Shown: positions 16,542 through 25,506 of the stretch, in pieces
Layout of the letters: each line of letters begins with the position of its first letter
Numbering within the stretch: the stretch's first letter is position 1
Assembly (NCBI RefSeq): GCF_008254045.1
Contig: NZ_CP042425.1
Coordinates: 6,758,001 to 6,822,000 of the forward strand
Length of the DNA stretch: 64,000 nucleotides
Source: Limnoglobus roseus
Lineage (GTDB): Bacteria > Planctomycetota > Planctomycetia > Gemmatales > Gemmataceae
Direction of reading: 5' to 3'
Notes under the pieces: model-generated
Seen by the model: only the letters and a program-made list of their open reading frames with translations
What the model was told of the DNA's origin: nothing
The model's database searches: none
Position numbers and translations under genes: made by a program

Positions 16542-17393
16542 ATGCGTGAAGACATGCTCAGGGCGACGATCACCCGCCGCGAGTTCGCGGTCACGACCCT
16601 GGCCGCCGGGTTCGCCCTCTCGACCCAACCCGTCGCCGCCGAGACGATCACCACGGACGCCACCGGCCTCACCGCCGGCGAGGTGAAGATCCCCGTCAAG
16701 GACGGCACCGTTCCGGCGTACCGCGCGGCACCCGACAAGGGCGGGCCGTTCCCCGTCGTGCTCGTCGTGCAGGAGATCTTCGGCGTCCACGAGCACATCA
16801 AGGACGTCTGCCGCCGCCTGGCCAAGCTCGGCTACCTCGCCATCGCCCCCGAGATGTACGCCCGCCAGGGCGACGTGTCGAAGCTGGCGATGGCGGACGT
16901 CATGAAGGTCGTCGCGAAGGTCCCCGACGCGCAGGTCATGAGCGACCTCGACGCGACGGTCGAGTGGGCGAAGAAGACCGGCAACGGGGACACGGCGAAA
17001 CTCGGCATCACCGGGTTCTGCTGGGGCGGGCGGGTCGTATGGCTGTACGCCGCCCACAACAAGGACCTCAAGGCGGGGGTCGCGTGGTACGGGCGGCTGT
17101 CCGGGGCCGGGAAGGCGACCGACCTGCAACCCAAGTACCCGATCGACCTGGCAGGCGAGGTCAAGGCCCCGGTGCTCGGCCTGTACGGGGAGAAGGACAC
17201 CGGCATCCCGGTCAAGGACGTCGAGGCGATGAAGGCGGCCCTGAAGAAGGCGGACAAGCCGAGCGAGTTCGTCGTCTACCCGGACGCCCCGCACGCATTC
17301 TTCGCCGACTACCGACCGAGTTTCAAGAAGGACGCCGCCGAGGACGGGTGGAAGCGGCTTCAGGCGTGGTTCAAGAAGAACGGCGTTGCCTGA
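16542..17393 (+). CDS. Dienelactone hydrolase family protein, Tat-exported
   Basis: The protein has 283 residues with a twin-arginine type signal (TRREFAVTTLAAGFALS, then AAE cleavage). The alpha/beta-hydrolase core has the dienelactone hydrolase signatures: VVLVVQEIFGVHEHIKDVCR, the nucleophile elbow GFCWGGR with catalytic Cys, the Asp in LYGEKDTGIP, and the His in YPDAPHAFFADYRP. It probably hydrolyses a lactone or ester in the periplasm; the substrate is unknown. An ATG at 16554 is an alternative start and would leave the Tat motif intact. It is convergent with the GlxA-like regulator, with a hairpin between. Confidence 0.88.
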   Translation: MREDMLRATITRREFAVTTLAAGFALSTQPVAAETITTDATGLTAGEVKIPVKDGTVPAYRAAPDKGGPFPVVLVVQEIFGVHEHIKDVCRRLAKLGYLAIAPEMYARQGDVSKLAMADVMKVVAKVPDAQVMSDLDATVEWAKKTGNGDTAKLGITGFCWGGRVVWLYAAHNKDLKAGVAWYGRLSGAGKATDLQPKYPIDLAGEVKAPVLGLYGEKDTGIPVKDVEAMKAALKKADKPSEFVVYPDAPHAFFADYRPSFKKDAAEDGWKRLQAWFKKNGVA

Positions 17394-17413
17394 CCCGTGC
17401 CGTCACTGAACGT

Positions 17414-17442
17414 GGGCCGCGAGCGATGACGCTTCGCGGCCC
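17414..17442. terminator. Hairpin between convergent genes
   Basis: GGGCCGCGA (17414-17422) pairs with TCGCGGCCC (17434-17442) across an 11-base loop. It lies 20 bases after the hydrolase stop and 30 bases after the regulator stop on the other strand, so it could end transcription both ways. There is no T tract. Confidence 0.5.
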
Positions 17443-17471
17443 GCGACACTTCCGCCCTGCGTCACTCCCAA

Positions 17472-18431
17472 TTATTCTCTGCGGAACCGTCGCCGGTACT
17501 CGGCCGGGGTCACGCCGACGTGCCTCTGGAATGCCCGGCGGAGCACGTCCACGTCGGCGAACCCGCACCGCTGGGCCACGACCTTGGGGACGCCGTCGGC
17601 CGCTTCCAGCATTCCTCTCGCCGCCTCCACGCGGGCGACTTCCACCCACGTCGCGGGCGTCACGCCGACCTCGGACGCGAACAGACGAGCAAAGTGCCGC
17701 GTGCTCAGCCCGACCCGCGCCGCCAACTGCGGTACCGCATGACCCTCGGCCGGGTGGGCCGCGACATACCGCTGCAACTCCTGAAGGGCGGACCGGCCCG
17801 CCGGAGCCGTGACGCCGTCGCGACTGAACTGGAGTTGGCCGCCCGGCCGCCGGAAGAACATCACGAGTTGAGCGGCAACCCTCATCGCCACGTCCTTGCC
17901 GAGGTCTTCCTCAACCAGTGCAATCGACAGGTCCATCCCCGCCGTGACACCAGCCGCCGTGCGAACGGGGCCGTCCCTGACGTAGAGCGCGTCCTTCTCG
18001 ACCGCGAGCGTCGGGTATTCCCGCGCGAGCCGATCCGCGACCGCCCAGTGGGTCGTGACCCGCCGTTCGGCGAGCAGGCCCGTCGCGGCCAGCAGGAAGG
18101 CCCCACTGCACACCGAGCCGTAACGACGTGACCGCTTGGCTTCGGCCCGAAGCCAGTCCACCAACCCTGCCGCCGGTTTGAGGTCGGGTAGGTTCGGAGC
18201 ACCGGCGACGAGCAGCGTGTGCGAGGATCCTGATGTTCCGATGGTGCGGTCAGCGAGTAGCCTCACGCCCGATGAACTGCGGATCGGACCTGGAACCGTG
18301 CCGATCACTTCCAGGCGGTAGACATCTCGGCCCGTCTGGGCGTTGGCCTCGGCGAACACGTCGAGCGGCCCCGACACGTCCGTCAGTTGCACTCCGGGCG
18401 GGGCGAAGAGGGCGATGGTTTTCGTCGCCAT
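17472..18431 (-). CDS. GlxA-family regulator (DJ-1/PfpI domain + AraC HTH)
   Basis: The 319-residue protein starts at ATG 18431. Residues 1-180 form a DJ-1/PfpI-like domain: TIALFAPPGVQLTDVSGPLD, the nucleophile-elbow region RYGSVCSGAFLLAATGLL with Cys, then TTHWAVADRLAREYP. Residues 215-315 are an AraC double HTH: LAARVGLSTRHFARLFASEV and CGFADVDVLRRAFQRHVGVT. The family regulates catabolic or stress genes. It is divergent from the HD hydrolase gene across 123 bases, making that gene its likely target. Confidence 0.9.
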   Translation of the reverse strand: MATKTIALFAPPGVQLTDVSGPLDVFAEANAQTGRDVYRLEVIGTVPGPIRSSSGVRLLADRTIGTSGSSHTLLVAGAPNLPDLKPAAGLVDWLRAEAKRSRRYGSVCSGAFLLAATGLLAERRVTTHWAVADRLAREYPTLAVEKDALYVRDGPVRTAAGVTAGMDLSIALVEEDLGKDVAMRVAAQLVMFFRRPGGQLQFSRDGVTAPAGRSALQELQRYVAAHPAEGHAVPQLAARVGLSTRHFARLFASEVGVTPATWVEVARVEAARGMLEAADGVPKVVAQRCGFADVDVLRRAFQRHVGVTPAEYRRRFRRE

Positions 18432-18554
18432 GTGGTCCGGCGTCCGTGTTCGACGTGAAATGGCCGAAATCAACGCAATACGGCACTTAAAGACATGATC
18501 GCAGGCCGGTATCCTTTGTCAACGAGAGCCTGTTCCTTTCCTTCGAGGTATGCC

Positions 18555-19208
18555 ATGACGACCGAATCCCCGAATCGCATCGCCGACGTCACGATCCCCG
18601 ACAGCAAGCTCGCCCGAGACATCACCGCGTTCGTCCGCGAGGCGACGCCCCCCCTGCTCTTCCACCACTCCAGCCGCGTGTACTATTTCGGCGCGCTCGC
18701 CGGGAAACGCCGAGGGCTGGCGTTCGACCGCGAGTTGCTTTACGCCGGGGCGATGTTCCACGACCTCGGCCTAGTTCCGGCCCACAGCAGCCCGGACGAG
18801 CGGTTCGAGGTGGACGGGGCGAACGCCGCCCGCGACTTCCTCCGCGGTCAAGGTATCACGCCGCAGGACATCGACGCGGTGTGGACGGCGATCGCCCTGC
18901 ACACCACGCCCGGTATCCCCAAGCACATGCACCCGGTCGTCGCGCTGGTGACGGCCGGCGTGGAGATGGACGTACTCGGGCTGACCTACGCCGAGTACAC
19001 CGACGCCGAGCGGATAGCCGTGGTGCGGGCGCACCCGCGGGAGGACCACTTCAAGGCGGACATCATTGAGGCGTTCTACCAGGGGATCAAGCACAAGCCC
19101 GAGACGACGTTCGGGAACGTGAAGGCGGACGTCCTGGCCAAGAAAGATCCGACCTTCCGGCGCGGTAACTTCTGTAGCGTGATCCTCGAATCCGCGTGGG
19201 CGAATTGA
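18555..19208 (+). CDS. HD-domain hydrolase, cyanamide hydratase-like
   Basis: The 217-residue protein starts at ATG 18555. The HD superfamily metal ligands are seen as HH in LLFHHSSRVYYFG, HD in GAMFHDLGLVP and later His residues (IALHTTPGIPKHMHP). The arrangement resembles cyanamide hydratase-like HD proteins of about 220 residues. The divergent GlxA-type regulator probably controls it. Substrate is not determined by the sequence; a small nitrile-like or nucleotide substrate is possible. An upstream ATG at 18495 would add 20 unlikely residues. Confidence 0.75.
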   Translation: MTTESPNRIADVTIPDSKLARDITAFVREATPPLLFHHSSRVYYFGALAGKRRGLAFDRELLYAGAMFHDLGLVPAHSSPDERFEVDGANAARDFLRGQGITPQDIDAVWTAIALHTTPGIPKHMHPVVALVTAGVEMDVLGLTYAEYTDAERIAVVRAHPREDHFKADIIEAFYQGIKHKPETTFGNVKADVLAKKDPTFRRGNFCSVILESAWAN

Positions 19209-19297
19209 ACGGCAGCAGGCGGTGCAAGCGGTAAGAGTTCGCATCGCCTGGTGTGGGAATGGTGTGGATGGCGTAGTTAAGGACCGTCGAAACTCCT

Positions 19298-19317
19298 GGC
19301 CGGATTCGAGTCCGGCC
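19298..19317. terminator. Hairpin downstream of HD hydrolase gene
   Basis: GGCCGGA and TCCGGCC form a perfect 7-bp stem around TTCGAG, about 90 bases after the stop codon. The loop resembles a tRNA T-arm, but no other tRNA arm can be drawn, so I treat it as a possible transcript end. Confidence 0.35.
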
Positions 19318-19456
19318 CAAGGTACTCCCGTTCTTTTCATGAAAAGATTCGAGCCCAATGGTCGAAGGAAATTAAGACCTAACGGGTTTGACGGCTAGCG
19401 GGGTGGGTTCTAACTTTCTTTCTTCGATCAAAGAATTCTTCTTGAAGGAGTGATCA

Positions 19457-19687
19457 ATGAGGTTTCAGGAGGCCGTCGCAGAGCTGCGGGCCAAGTTCCC
19501 TAACGCGGCCCTGAGCCCGTCGGTCGTGCAGGGCGAGAGCGTCAATCGGGCCGTCCGCATCGACTTCAAGAAGGGGAAGAATTGGATGTTTGCCGGTCGG
19601 GACGGTGATGGGACGGAAGTAATGGTTTACTTCAACGACAACGAGCGGGTCATCTCCTGCACCGAGATCGAACCTTACGCCGAATAG
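19457..19687 (+). CDS. Small conserved-looking hypothetical protein
   Basis: The gene encodes 76 residues from ATG 19457, preceded by GAAGGAGTG. The protein reads as a compact alpha-beta fold: a helix (FQEAVAELRAKFPNAAL), then strands (RAVRIDFKKGKNWMFAGRDG, TEVMVYFNDNERVISCTEIE). It has no signal peptide or membrane segment, and no family is recognised. The good start context and balanced composition argue for a real gene. Confidence 0.55.
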   Translation: MRFQEAVAELRAKFPNAALSPSVVQGESVNRAVRIDFKKGKNWMFAGRDGDGTEVMVYFNDNERVISCTEIEPYAE

Positions 19688-19699
19688 GTTCCTTAGCAT

Positions 19700-19811
19700 A
19701 CCTGAGGCCGAGTGGGTTGCTGAAATCTGAGGCTGACCAGCATCGCGGTGACGGTGAGGATGCTCGGCCAGAGTTGGGTGAAGCCCTGCGCGTGTTTCAG
19801 GCCGAAGGAAG
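19700..19811 (-). pseudogene. SMR (EmrE/SugE-type) transporter remnant
   Basis: One leftward frame reads FGLKHAQGFTQLWPSILTV then TAMLVSLRF, which matches the end of helix 1 and helix 2 of small multidrug resistance transporters. The first helix with its catalytic Glu and helices 3 and 4 are absent. Only about 35 codons remain between the small hypothetical gene and surE. Confidence 0.55.
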
Positions 19812-19883
19812 ATGGCCTTATTCTACGCCCGCCTCTGCCGAGGTCCACGCGGGCGGCCTTCGTCGGGTGGCTATAGTGACCGG

Positions 19884-20571
19884 ATGAAACTACTCCTGAC
19901 GAATGACGACGGCATCGACGCCGATGGTCTTCGGACCCTCCTCACCGCGGTTCACGGTTTGGGCGAGCCGGTGATTGTTGCCCCGGTCGGCCCGCAGTCG
20001 GGCGTCAGCCACGCAGTTACCACCGACGCCCCGGTCCGAATCGGTACGCGCGGCAGAGAGTACGCCGTTCACGGTACCCCGGCCGATTGCATCCGGGTCG
20101 GCCTGCATCGCCTGTGCCCGGACTCCGGGATGGTCCTGTCCGGCATCAACCACGGGGGCAACCTCGGCGCCGATGTCTACTACTCCGGCACCGTGGCCGC
20201 GGTCCGCGAGGCGGTTCTCCACGGCTGGACCGGGATCGACCTATCCCACTACACGGAAGCGGGGCATGGAGTTCGACTGGCCGCGGGCGGGTCAATGGGC
20301 GGCTCGCGTCTTGGCCGAATTGCTCGCCCGGCCGCCGGCGCCGGGGAGCTTCTATAACGTGAACCTCCCGCACCTGCGGCCGGATGAATCCGACCCGGAG
20401 GTGGTGTTCTGTCCGCTTGACCCGAACCCACTGCCGCTCAGCTACCGGCACGAGGGCGACGGCGGGATGCACTATGACGGCGACTACCACACCCGTGCGC
20501 GAACGAATGGTGCCGACATCGATGTCTGCTTCGGTGGACGGATTGCGGTTACTACAGTCAAGTTGCTCTGA
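19884..20571 (+). pseudogene. surE: 5'/3'-nucleotidase SurE, one-base frameshift
   Basis: The N-terminal frame has the SurE metal motif LLTNDDGIDADGL, the SGVSHAVT loop and MVLSGINHGGNLGADVYYSG. After SHY the frame is lost, and the protein continues one frame over as KRGMEFDWPRAGQWAARVLA, then GSFYNVNLPHL and YDGDYHTRA, to a TGA at 20571. Removing a single A at 20253 restores a full-length SurE of about 229 residues. SurE removes phosphate from nucleoside monophosphates. Either the gene is recently dead or the base is a sequencing error. Confidence 0.85.
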
Positions 20572-20600
20572 CAGGTTCGACTCATCGCACGAAGGACGCT

Positions 20601-20837
20601 ATGCCGAGGGACACTCCGCAGCACCAGCACCTCATCCGCATCGGGGAGATTTACTTCCAGTGGGACAGCAAGGACCGACACTACCTCGCAGTCGACCTGT
20701 CCGGCGCACTTCCCGAGTGGGTAGTCGAAGCGGACGGTGAGTTGGTTCCGTTGGAGGACTATCTGGGGCTGCACCCGGGACGACGGGAAGAAGTCCGGCA
20801 GCAGATCCGCCGTTGCTTCCAGCCGGACCAAGCGTGA
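20601..20837 (+). CDS. Small hypothetical protein
   Basis: The gene encodes 78 residues from ATG 20601, about 30 bases after surE and on the same strand, so possibly cotranscribed. The sequence has aromatic beta-type stretches (RIGEIYFQWDSKDRHYLAVD) and a charged C-terminal helix (GRREEVRQQIRRCFQPDQA). There is no signal or membrane segment. It is not recognised. Confidence 0.5.
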   Translation: MPRDTPQHQHLIRIGEIYFQWDSKDRHYLAVDLSGALPEWVVEADGELVPLEDYLGLHPGRREEVRQQIRRCFQPDQA

Positions 20838-20838
20838 C

Positions 20839-21115
20839 TTAGCTGTCGGACAGTCCGGTGATCCGGGTCACGACGCCCTCAGCGACTCGCCGCGGCCCCT
20901 CTTGACAGAAGAACCGATCCGCAGGTCGCCGAGGTAGCGGCTCTTGGGGATGAAGTAGAGCAGGAACGTCGTCAGCTCGATCAGCCCCAGCGGCAGGGCC
21001 GTGTTCGCTGGGTACGTCTTCGACCACCTCGATGAACCCCTCGGGTCGCGCGATCTTGAAGAAGGCACTGGGCAGGAAGTCGATGATGAGGAGGCCCGAG
21101 AGCACCCAGCTTGTA
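20839..21115 (-). pseudogene. DoxX-like membrane protein, frameshifted remnant
   Basis: One leftward frame gives YTSWVLSGLLIIDFLPSAFF then KIARPEGFIEVVE; near 21020 the reading continues in the next frame as TYPANTALPLGLIELTTFLL then YFIPKSRYLGDLRIG. Together they match the first two-thirds of a small DoxX-family protein. The start is missing and the last helix is lost. Just upstream (21120-21165) another frame reads GMPQAEIAVQVGLSRNAI, an HTH-like scrap. Confidence 0.6.
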
Positions 21116-21420
21116 TAGCGTTGCGGCTCAACCCCACCTGGACAGCGATCTCGGCCTGCGGCATCCCTTTGAACTCCGCCAGCGTGCTCGGTCAGTTCCT
21201 TATCAAAGACGTTGCTCTGCTCGTAATCTCCATCTGGACCTTCGGGGAGGCCGTGCTTGCAACTCGCTAATAAATCGCGATGCCCCTCGGGTGCCGATCA
21301 CGGCACCCTTCTTCTCATTGAACTGACCGTTGCTGAGAATAGTCCACACCGACACTTTCGGGAATATTCAGAGGCCAAGCCCGGTATCTACCCCTGTGCC
21401 TGGCAAAGAAAGGAAGAATC

Positions 21421-22218
21421 ATGGTTACGCTCAACTCACTCCGAAAGCCGCTACTTGGCGGCTTGCTCCTATCGCTGGCCGCTCTCGTCGGGTGCAGCCA
21501 GAAGCCGGAGCAGCCGGGAGGGAACCAACCCGAGGGGAAATCACCCCGGTTCAAAGCAGTTGCCTTCGACTACTTCGTCATCTTCAACGCGAACTCCGTC
21601 GTCCCGGCGGTAGAGAAAGCGTTTCCGGGAAAAGGAGCCGAGTTCACCAAGGCGTGGCGGAGCAAACAGTTCGAGTACGGCTACCTGCGGTCCATCGTTA
21701 ACCGACACTCCGACTTCTTCAAAGTCACCGAGGACGCGCTGGTCTACACCGCCAACGCCATGAAGCTCGACCTCACCGCCGAAAAGCGAGCGAGCCTGCT
21801 GGACGCTTACCTGAATCTCGAACCGTGGCCGGACACCGCCGAGTCGCTTCGCAAGCTCCGGGCGGCCGGGGTGAAGATCATCACCATCGCCAACTTCAGC
21901 CCCAAGATGCTGAAGGCCAACGCCGACCACGCGAAGATCACGGATCTGTTCGACGAGCTGCTGAGCACCGAAGTGAACAAGACGTACAAGCCCGATCCGA
22001 AAGCCTACGTACTGGGGATGGAACACCTGAAGCTCAAGAAGGAGGAGATCGTGTTCGCTGCGTTTGGGGGCTGGGACGCCTACGGAGCAAAGAGCTTCGG
22101 GTACACCACGTACTGGGTGAACCGCTTCAACCTGCCCGCCGAAGAGATGGATGTGAAGCCGGATGCGACCTCAAACGACATGGAAGGGTTGGTGAAGTTC
22201 GTCCTCGGCAGTCCTTGA
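21421..22218 (+). CDS. HAD-superfamily (haloacid dehalogenase type II-like) lipoprotein
   Basis: The 265-residue protein begins with a lipoprotein signal (LLLSLAALVGC, Cys 25). The HAD fold follows: motif I region VAFDYFVIFNANS with the nucleophile Asp, motif II ITIANFSPKML, motif III NKTYKPDPKAY with the Lys, and motif IV VFAAFGGWDAYGAKSFGY. It resembles L-2-haloacid dehalogenases in layout, but motif II lacks the usual SNG, and an outer-membrane or periplasmic anchor is unusual for this family. Substrate is unknown. Confidence 0.78.
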   Translation: MVTLNSLRKPLLGGLLLSLAALVGCSQKPEQPGGNQPEGKSPRFKAVAFDYFVIFNANSVVPAVEKAFPGKGAEFTKAWRSKQFEYGYLRSIVNRHSDFFKVTEDALVYTANAMKLDLTAEKRASLLDAYLNLEPWPDTAESLRKLRAAGVKIITIANFSPKMLKANADHAKITDLFDELLSTEVNKTYKPDPKAYVLGMEHLKLKKEEIVFAAFGGWDAYGAKSFGYTTYWVNRFNLPAEEMDVKPDATSNDMEGLVKFVLGSP

Positions 22219-22666
22219 CTGGGGCATTGCAGGAAGTTGTTGACCCAACGGAAGAGATGTGCGACCTGTCCTTGGGGGCTGAGGGCGGGGCGTGAGGACC
22301 CGCGGGCGGTGGGACCGGTTGGTGGCGAGGCGGCTGGCGGCCCGATCGGAAGTCCCGCCGATGACACTGTTTGTGGCCGAGGCGACGGCTGACCGGCCGG
22401 CGGATGTTATGTAGGCCGAGATCGCCCGCCAGGTCTGCTACGACGCGATCCACGGCCTGCCGCCCCTGCCTCCGGACGGGCACGAGGCTTTGCTTGAGGT
22501 CGATACTGCCCGCCGGGCGTTGAACCGCGTCTCGTTCGAGGATTGGCCGCAATTTTTCGGCGAACCTGTCCATCCGAATCCCCCTCCTCCTCCCACCCGC
22601 ACTGCCGGAGACGTCCGTTCGGCCGTTCCGAGCGGGTTCTCGCCCCCGTCCGGGCACAAGGAACTG
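22219..22666. other. Gap without recognised gene
   Basis: This stretch has open frames but none with a convincing start or family. An open frame runs in phase into the AAA gene (from 22490), but its composition (proline-rich, VHPNPPPPPTRTAGDVRS) differs from the ATPase that follows, so I treat it as upstream region. Confidence 0.35.
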
Positions 22667-24238
22667 ATGAACGAACTCAAACTCGAATCCATTGCACCGT
22701 TCCTCGCCGGCTTCGCCATCCTCGGGACCGTCCTCGGCATGGTCCTCCGCGGGTGGTCCACCATTAAGGGGTTCGTCAACAGCCTCTTCCGGCTCGTTGT
22801 CACCCAGGTCCACCTCCAAGACGAGGCCACGGCCCAGGCCGTACTCGCCCACCTCATCCGCACGTACAAGCGATCCGCCCTCGGCGAGCGAACGTTCGGC
22901 GGCAAGCACGAGTCGTTCCGCGACGGCAAGTTCGGGCACGTCCCGTTCGAGTTCTTCGGCGGCCACCGCATCTTGTTCTGGGTCCGCCGAGCGCCGCTGT
23001 GGTTCAACGTCGCCGCCGAGAAGACCGAAGAGAAGTCCGTCATCTACTGGGGTGGCAAACCGAAGGCGAACATGAAAGCGAGTCTCGCGTTCGTCCGCGG
23101 CACCATTAACGTCGAGGCGATCGTCCGCGAGGCGTCGGCGTCGCGGAACCACCTGTACTGGTCGAACGGCGTGTCCGCCCAGAAGCGATTCTTCATCAAG
23201 CGCATCCCGGACGCCACGCAGCAGGGCCTGCAAAAGTACTCGGCCGGGACGAGCCTGGCGTGGTATCAGGAGGGGCTGTACCGGCTCCTCGCACACACGG
23301 CGGACCAGCTCGGCAAGGGGGCGTCGCCGCTGTCGCCGGGCCGGTCCACGGACAAGCTGTACTTCCCGGACCCGATCCGCAAGCTCCTCCGCGAGGTCGA
23401 GATGTGGCGTCGGCTCCGCGACTGGTACCTGCAGCGGGACATCCCGTGGAAGCGTGGCTGGGTGCTCTACGGCCCGCCGGGGACCGGTAAGAGCGCCATC
23501 ACCCGCGCCATCGCCGAAGACCTGGACATGCCGCTGTTCGTCTACTCCCTCGGCCAGATGCTCAACGAGGATTTGGAGCAGTCGTGGGCCGAGATGCAGG
23601 CCCACGTCCCGTGCATCGCTCTGTTCGAGGACTTCGACAACGTGTTCCACGGCCGGGAGAACGTGTACGGCAAGCCGAAGTTGAGCGACCTAATCACGGC
23701 CTCGGCGGCCGGCAACGGTGGGGCGAACAGCGCGACTGCGGGGGCCGCCAACAACCAGTCGTCCGTGCTGAACACCGGGCGGTTGAGCTTCGACTGCCTG
23801 CTGAACTGCCTCGACGGCGTGGAGAAGAGCAACGGCATCTTCACCGTCATCACGACGAACCACATCGAGAAACTCGACCCAGCCCTCGGCCAGCCGCGGA
23901 AAGCGGCGGACGGAACGGTCGAGTTCATCTCGACGCGGCCGGGGCGGATCGACAAGGCGATCGAGCTGGGGCACATGGACGATGCGGACAAGCGGAAGCT
24001 CGCCCGGCGGATCTTCTTCGACAGCGATGTCGGCTTCTGGCAGATCTCCCGAATGATCGACCGCGAGCCGAACCGGAAGGAAACGCCGGCCCAGTTCCAG
24101 GAACGGTGTGCGCAGCTCGCCCTCGACCTGCTCTGGCAGGCCGAGCACCCCAACGCCGGCGGGTCGGGCGAAGCCGTACGGCCGAAGGCCGAGAGCCGGG
24201 ACCAAGGGGCGGAACTCGAAACCGGGAACCGGGCGTAG
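22667..24238 (+). CDS. BCS1-like AAA ATPase, membrane anchored
   Basis: The 523-residue protein starts at ATG 22667. A membrane helix lies near residues 7-25 (SIAPFLAGFAILGTVLGMVL), then a BCS1-like middle domain to about residue 240. The AAA module follows: Walker A GPPGTGKS at about 269, Walker B IALFEDFDNVF near 320, sensor region VITTNHIEKLDPAL, and arginine-finger segment STRPGRIDKAIELG. This is the architecture of mitochondrial Bcs1, a translocase for folded proteins. Bacterial relatives are sparsely studied, and some occur in conflict-type gene sets. Here it stands alone, with no partner gene on its strand. An insert rich in Asn/Ala/Gly sits after Walker B. Confidence 0.85.
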   Translation: MNELKLESIAPFLAGFAILGTVLGMVLRGWSTIKGFVNSLFRLVVTQVHLQDEATAQAVLAHLIRTYKRSALGERTFGGKHESFRDGKFGHVPFEFFGGHRILFWVRRAPLWFNVAAEKTEEKSVIYWGGKPKANMKASLAFVRGTINVEAIVREASASRNHLYWSNGVSAQKRFFIKRIPDATQQGLQKYSAGTSLAWYQEGLYRLLAHTADQLGKGASPLSPGRSTDKLYFPDPIRKLLREVEMWRRLRDWYLQRDIPWKRGWVLYGPPGTGKSAITRAIAEDLDMPLFVYSLGQMLNEDLEQSWAEMQAHVPCIALFEDFDNVFHGRENVYGKPKLSDLITASAAGNGGANSATAGAANNQSSVLNTGRLSFDCLLNCLDGVEKSNGIFTVITTNHIEKLDPALGQPRKAADGTVEFISTRPGRIDKAIELGHMDDADKRKLARRIFFDSDVGFWQISRMIDREPNRKETPAQFQERCAQLALDLLWQAEHPNAGGSGEAVRPKAESRDQGAELETGNRA

Positions 24239-24669
24239 CGGCTGCTTCGGCGGCAGCGCCCTCCCGGCCCGCCTGCGTCGATGAGACCGACGACGACGCC
24301 CAACTCAAGTCGGTGTTCATCCCCTTGACCCTGTCCATCTCGAGGTAGGGCCTGGGCTCACGCCCGCCATAGGAGCGTTGCCGCAGACAGCTCCCTGCCC
24401 CGTAGGCAGGGGAGCTTATGCCCCGGTTTCCCGCGCTCGCCATAGGACGGAATCGCCTGTCGGCAGCCCCTCGAAGAGGCTCACAGAGAGAGCCAGTCCA
24501 ACTCATCGGACTGGAGCAATCCGCGGAACGGGTCGCACCTCGGCCCGCGCTCCCCGGCCGCGTGGGCAGCGTTCGGACGGGTCGGTACGTGTACCGATGC
24601 TGATGCACGAGGGGTCAGAGGTGATCAGCATCTGAGGTGTCGCGGTCATCGCGATCAGCGAGTGAGGGC
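24239..24669. other. Gap with one hairpin
   Basis: No gene is seen. AGCTCCCTGCC (24389-24399) pairs with GGCAGGGGAGCT (24405-24416) around a 5-base loop with one bulged G. It could end the AAA transcript or be a remnant of an IS end; neither is proven. Confidence 0.4.
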
Positions 24670-25347
24670 CTACCCAACGAAGACTCCCCCTCGGAAATCG
24701 CCGAACGGATCGAGTTCGAAAGAGGACTTCAGTGAACCGGACAAGAGTGCCTGGCCGCGGTACGCCACCACACGGTTGCCAGCCCCACTGCCGTCGCCGG
24801 CGATCAGATCGGCTTGAGTGTCACCGTCCAAGTCCTTCACGGCGACCCGCACCCCGCCTCGGTCGGCTGGGTCGCCGAGGAAGTCGTTGAAGAGGACTTT
24901 GGGGGCGTCAACCCGGCCGGCAGCCAGGTCCGCCCCGGACAGGGCCAGGACGCGGGGGCCACCGCCCGGCCCGCCGCCAGCGATCAGGTCCGCAAATCCG
25001 TCGCCGTCCAGATCGCCGACTGTCACGAACGCACCGTTGCGGAGCGACTGTTCGAACACGAAGAAATCGTTGAACAGTTTCTCCGGCGCACGGCCGGTCA
25101 TGACCGTGAGGCCGTTGAACCCGGCGATCCGCGGGCCGCCGCCGAACCCGGCCGCCACAATCAGGTCCGCCCGGCCGTCGCCGTTGACGTCCCCGACGGC
25201 CGCCCGCGCGCCGCCCCGGAAACTCTCGTCGTCGATGCCGAAGAAGTTCGCCCGGGCGGCGAAGCCGGCCCCGTCGTAGATCAACACCCGCGGTCCGCCC
25301 CCCTCGTCCGGGGTAACGACCAAATCGGGGACGCCGTCGCCGTTCAA
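24670..25347 (-). pseudogene. FG-GAP/VCBS repeat protein, C-terminal fragment (leftward copy)
   Basis: The 225 codons hold four repeats, each with a calcium-binding 'DxNGDG' or 'DxDGDG' loop and a 'GGGPRV' strand (GDVNGDGRADLIVAAGFGGG, GDLDGDGFADLIAGGGPGGG). The frame continues upstream after a one-base shift near 25350 (PTGVDLIRPFMNDGGAFT). The native N-terminus with an export signal is missing. It ends with FRGGVFVG, the same end as the inverted copy at 25507-26250. Such beta-propeller proteins are normally secreted or surface adhesins. Confidence 0.7.
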
Positions 25348-25506
25348 GTCCCCGGTCGTACGGCCGTAAACGCCCCGCCGTCGTTCATGAAGGGCCGGAT
25401 CAAATCGACCCCCGTGGGACCGGGTTCAAGCGGTCACCGGCCGGGCGACCGACATCTCGTCGGGACCAGCCTCTGATCGTCGCCCGCGTCTGGGTGTTCG
25501 ACGCCC

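Noticed and set aside
19298..19317. T-arm-like sequence as a second tRNA or attachment site
   Set aside because: No acceptor, D or anticodon stem can be paired with it.
20247..20256. Programmed frameshift in surE
   Set aside because: No slippery run is present; a single extra A explains the break and SurE is not known to use recoding.
22490..22666. Earlier start for the BCS1-like ATPase
   Set aside because: The extra 59 residues are proline-rich with no similarity to Bcs1; ATG 22667 directly precedes the membrane helix.
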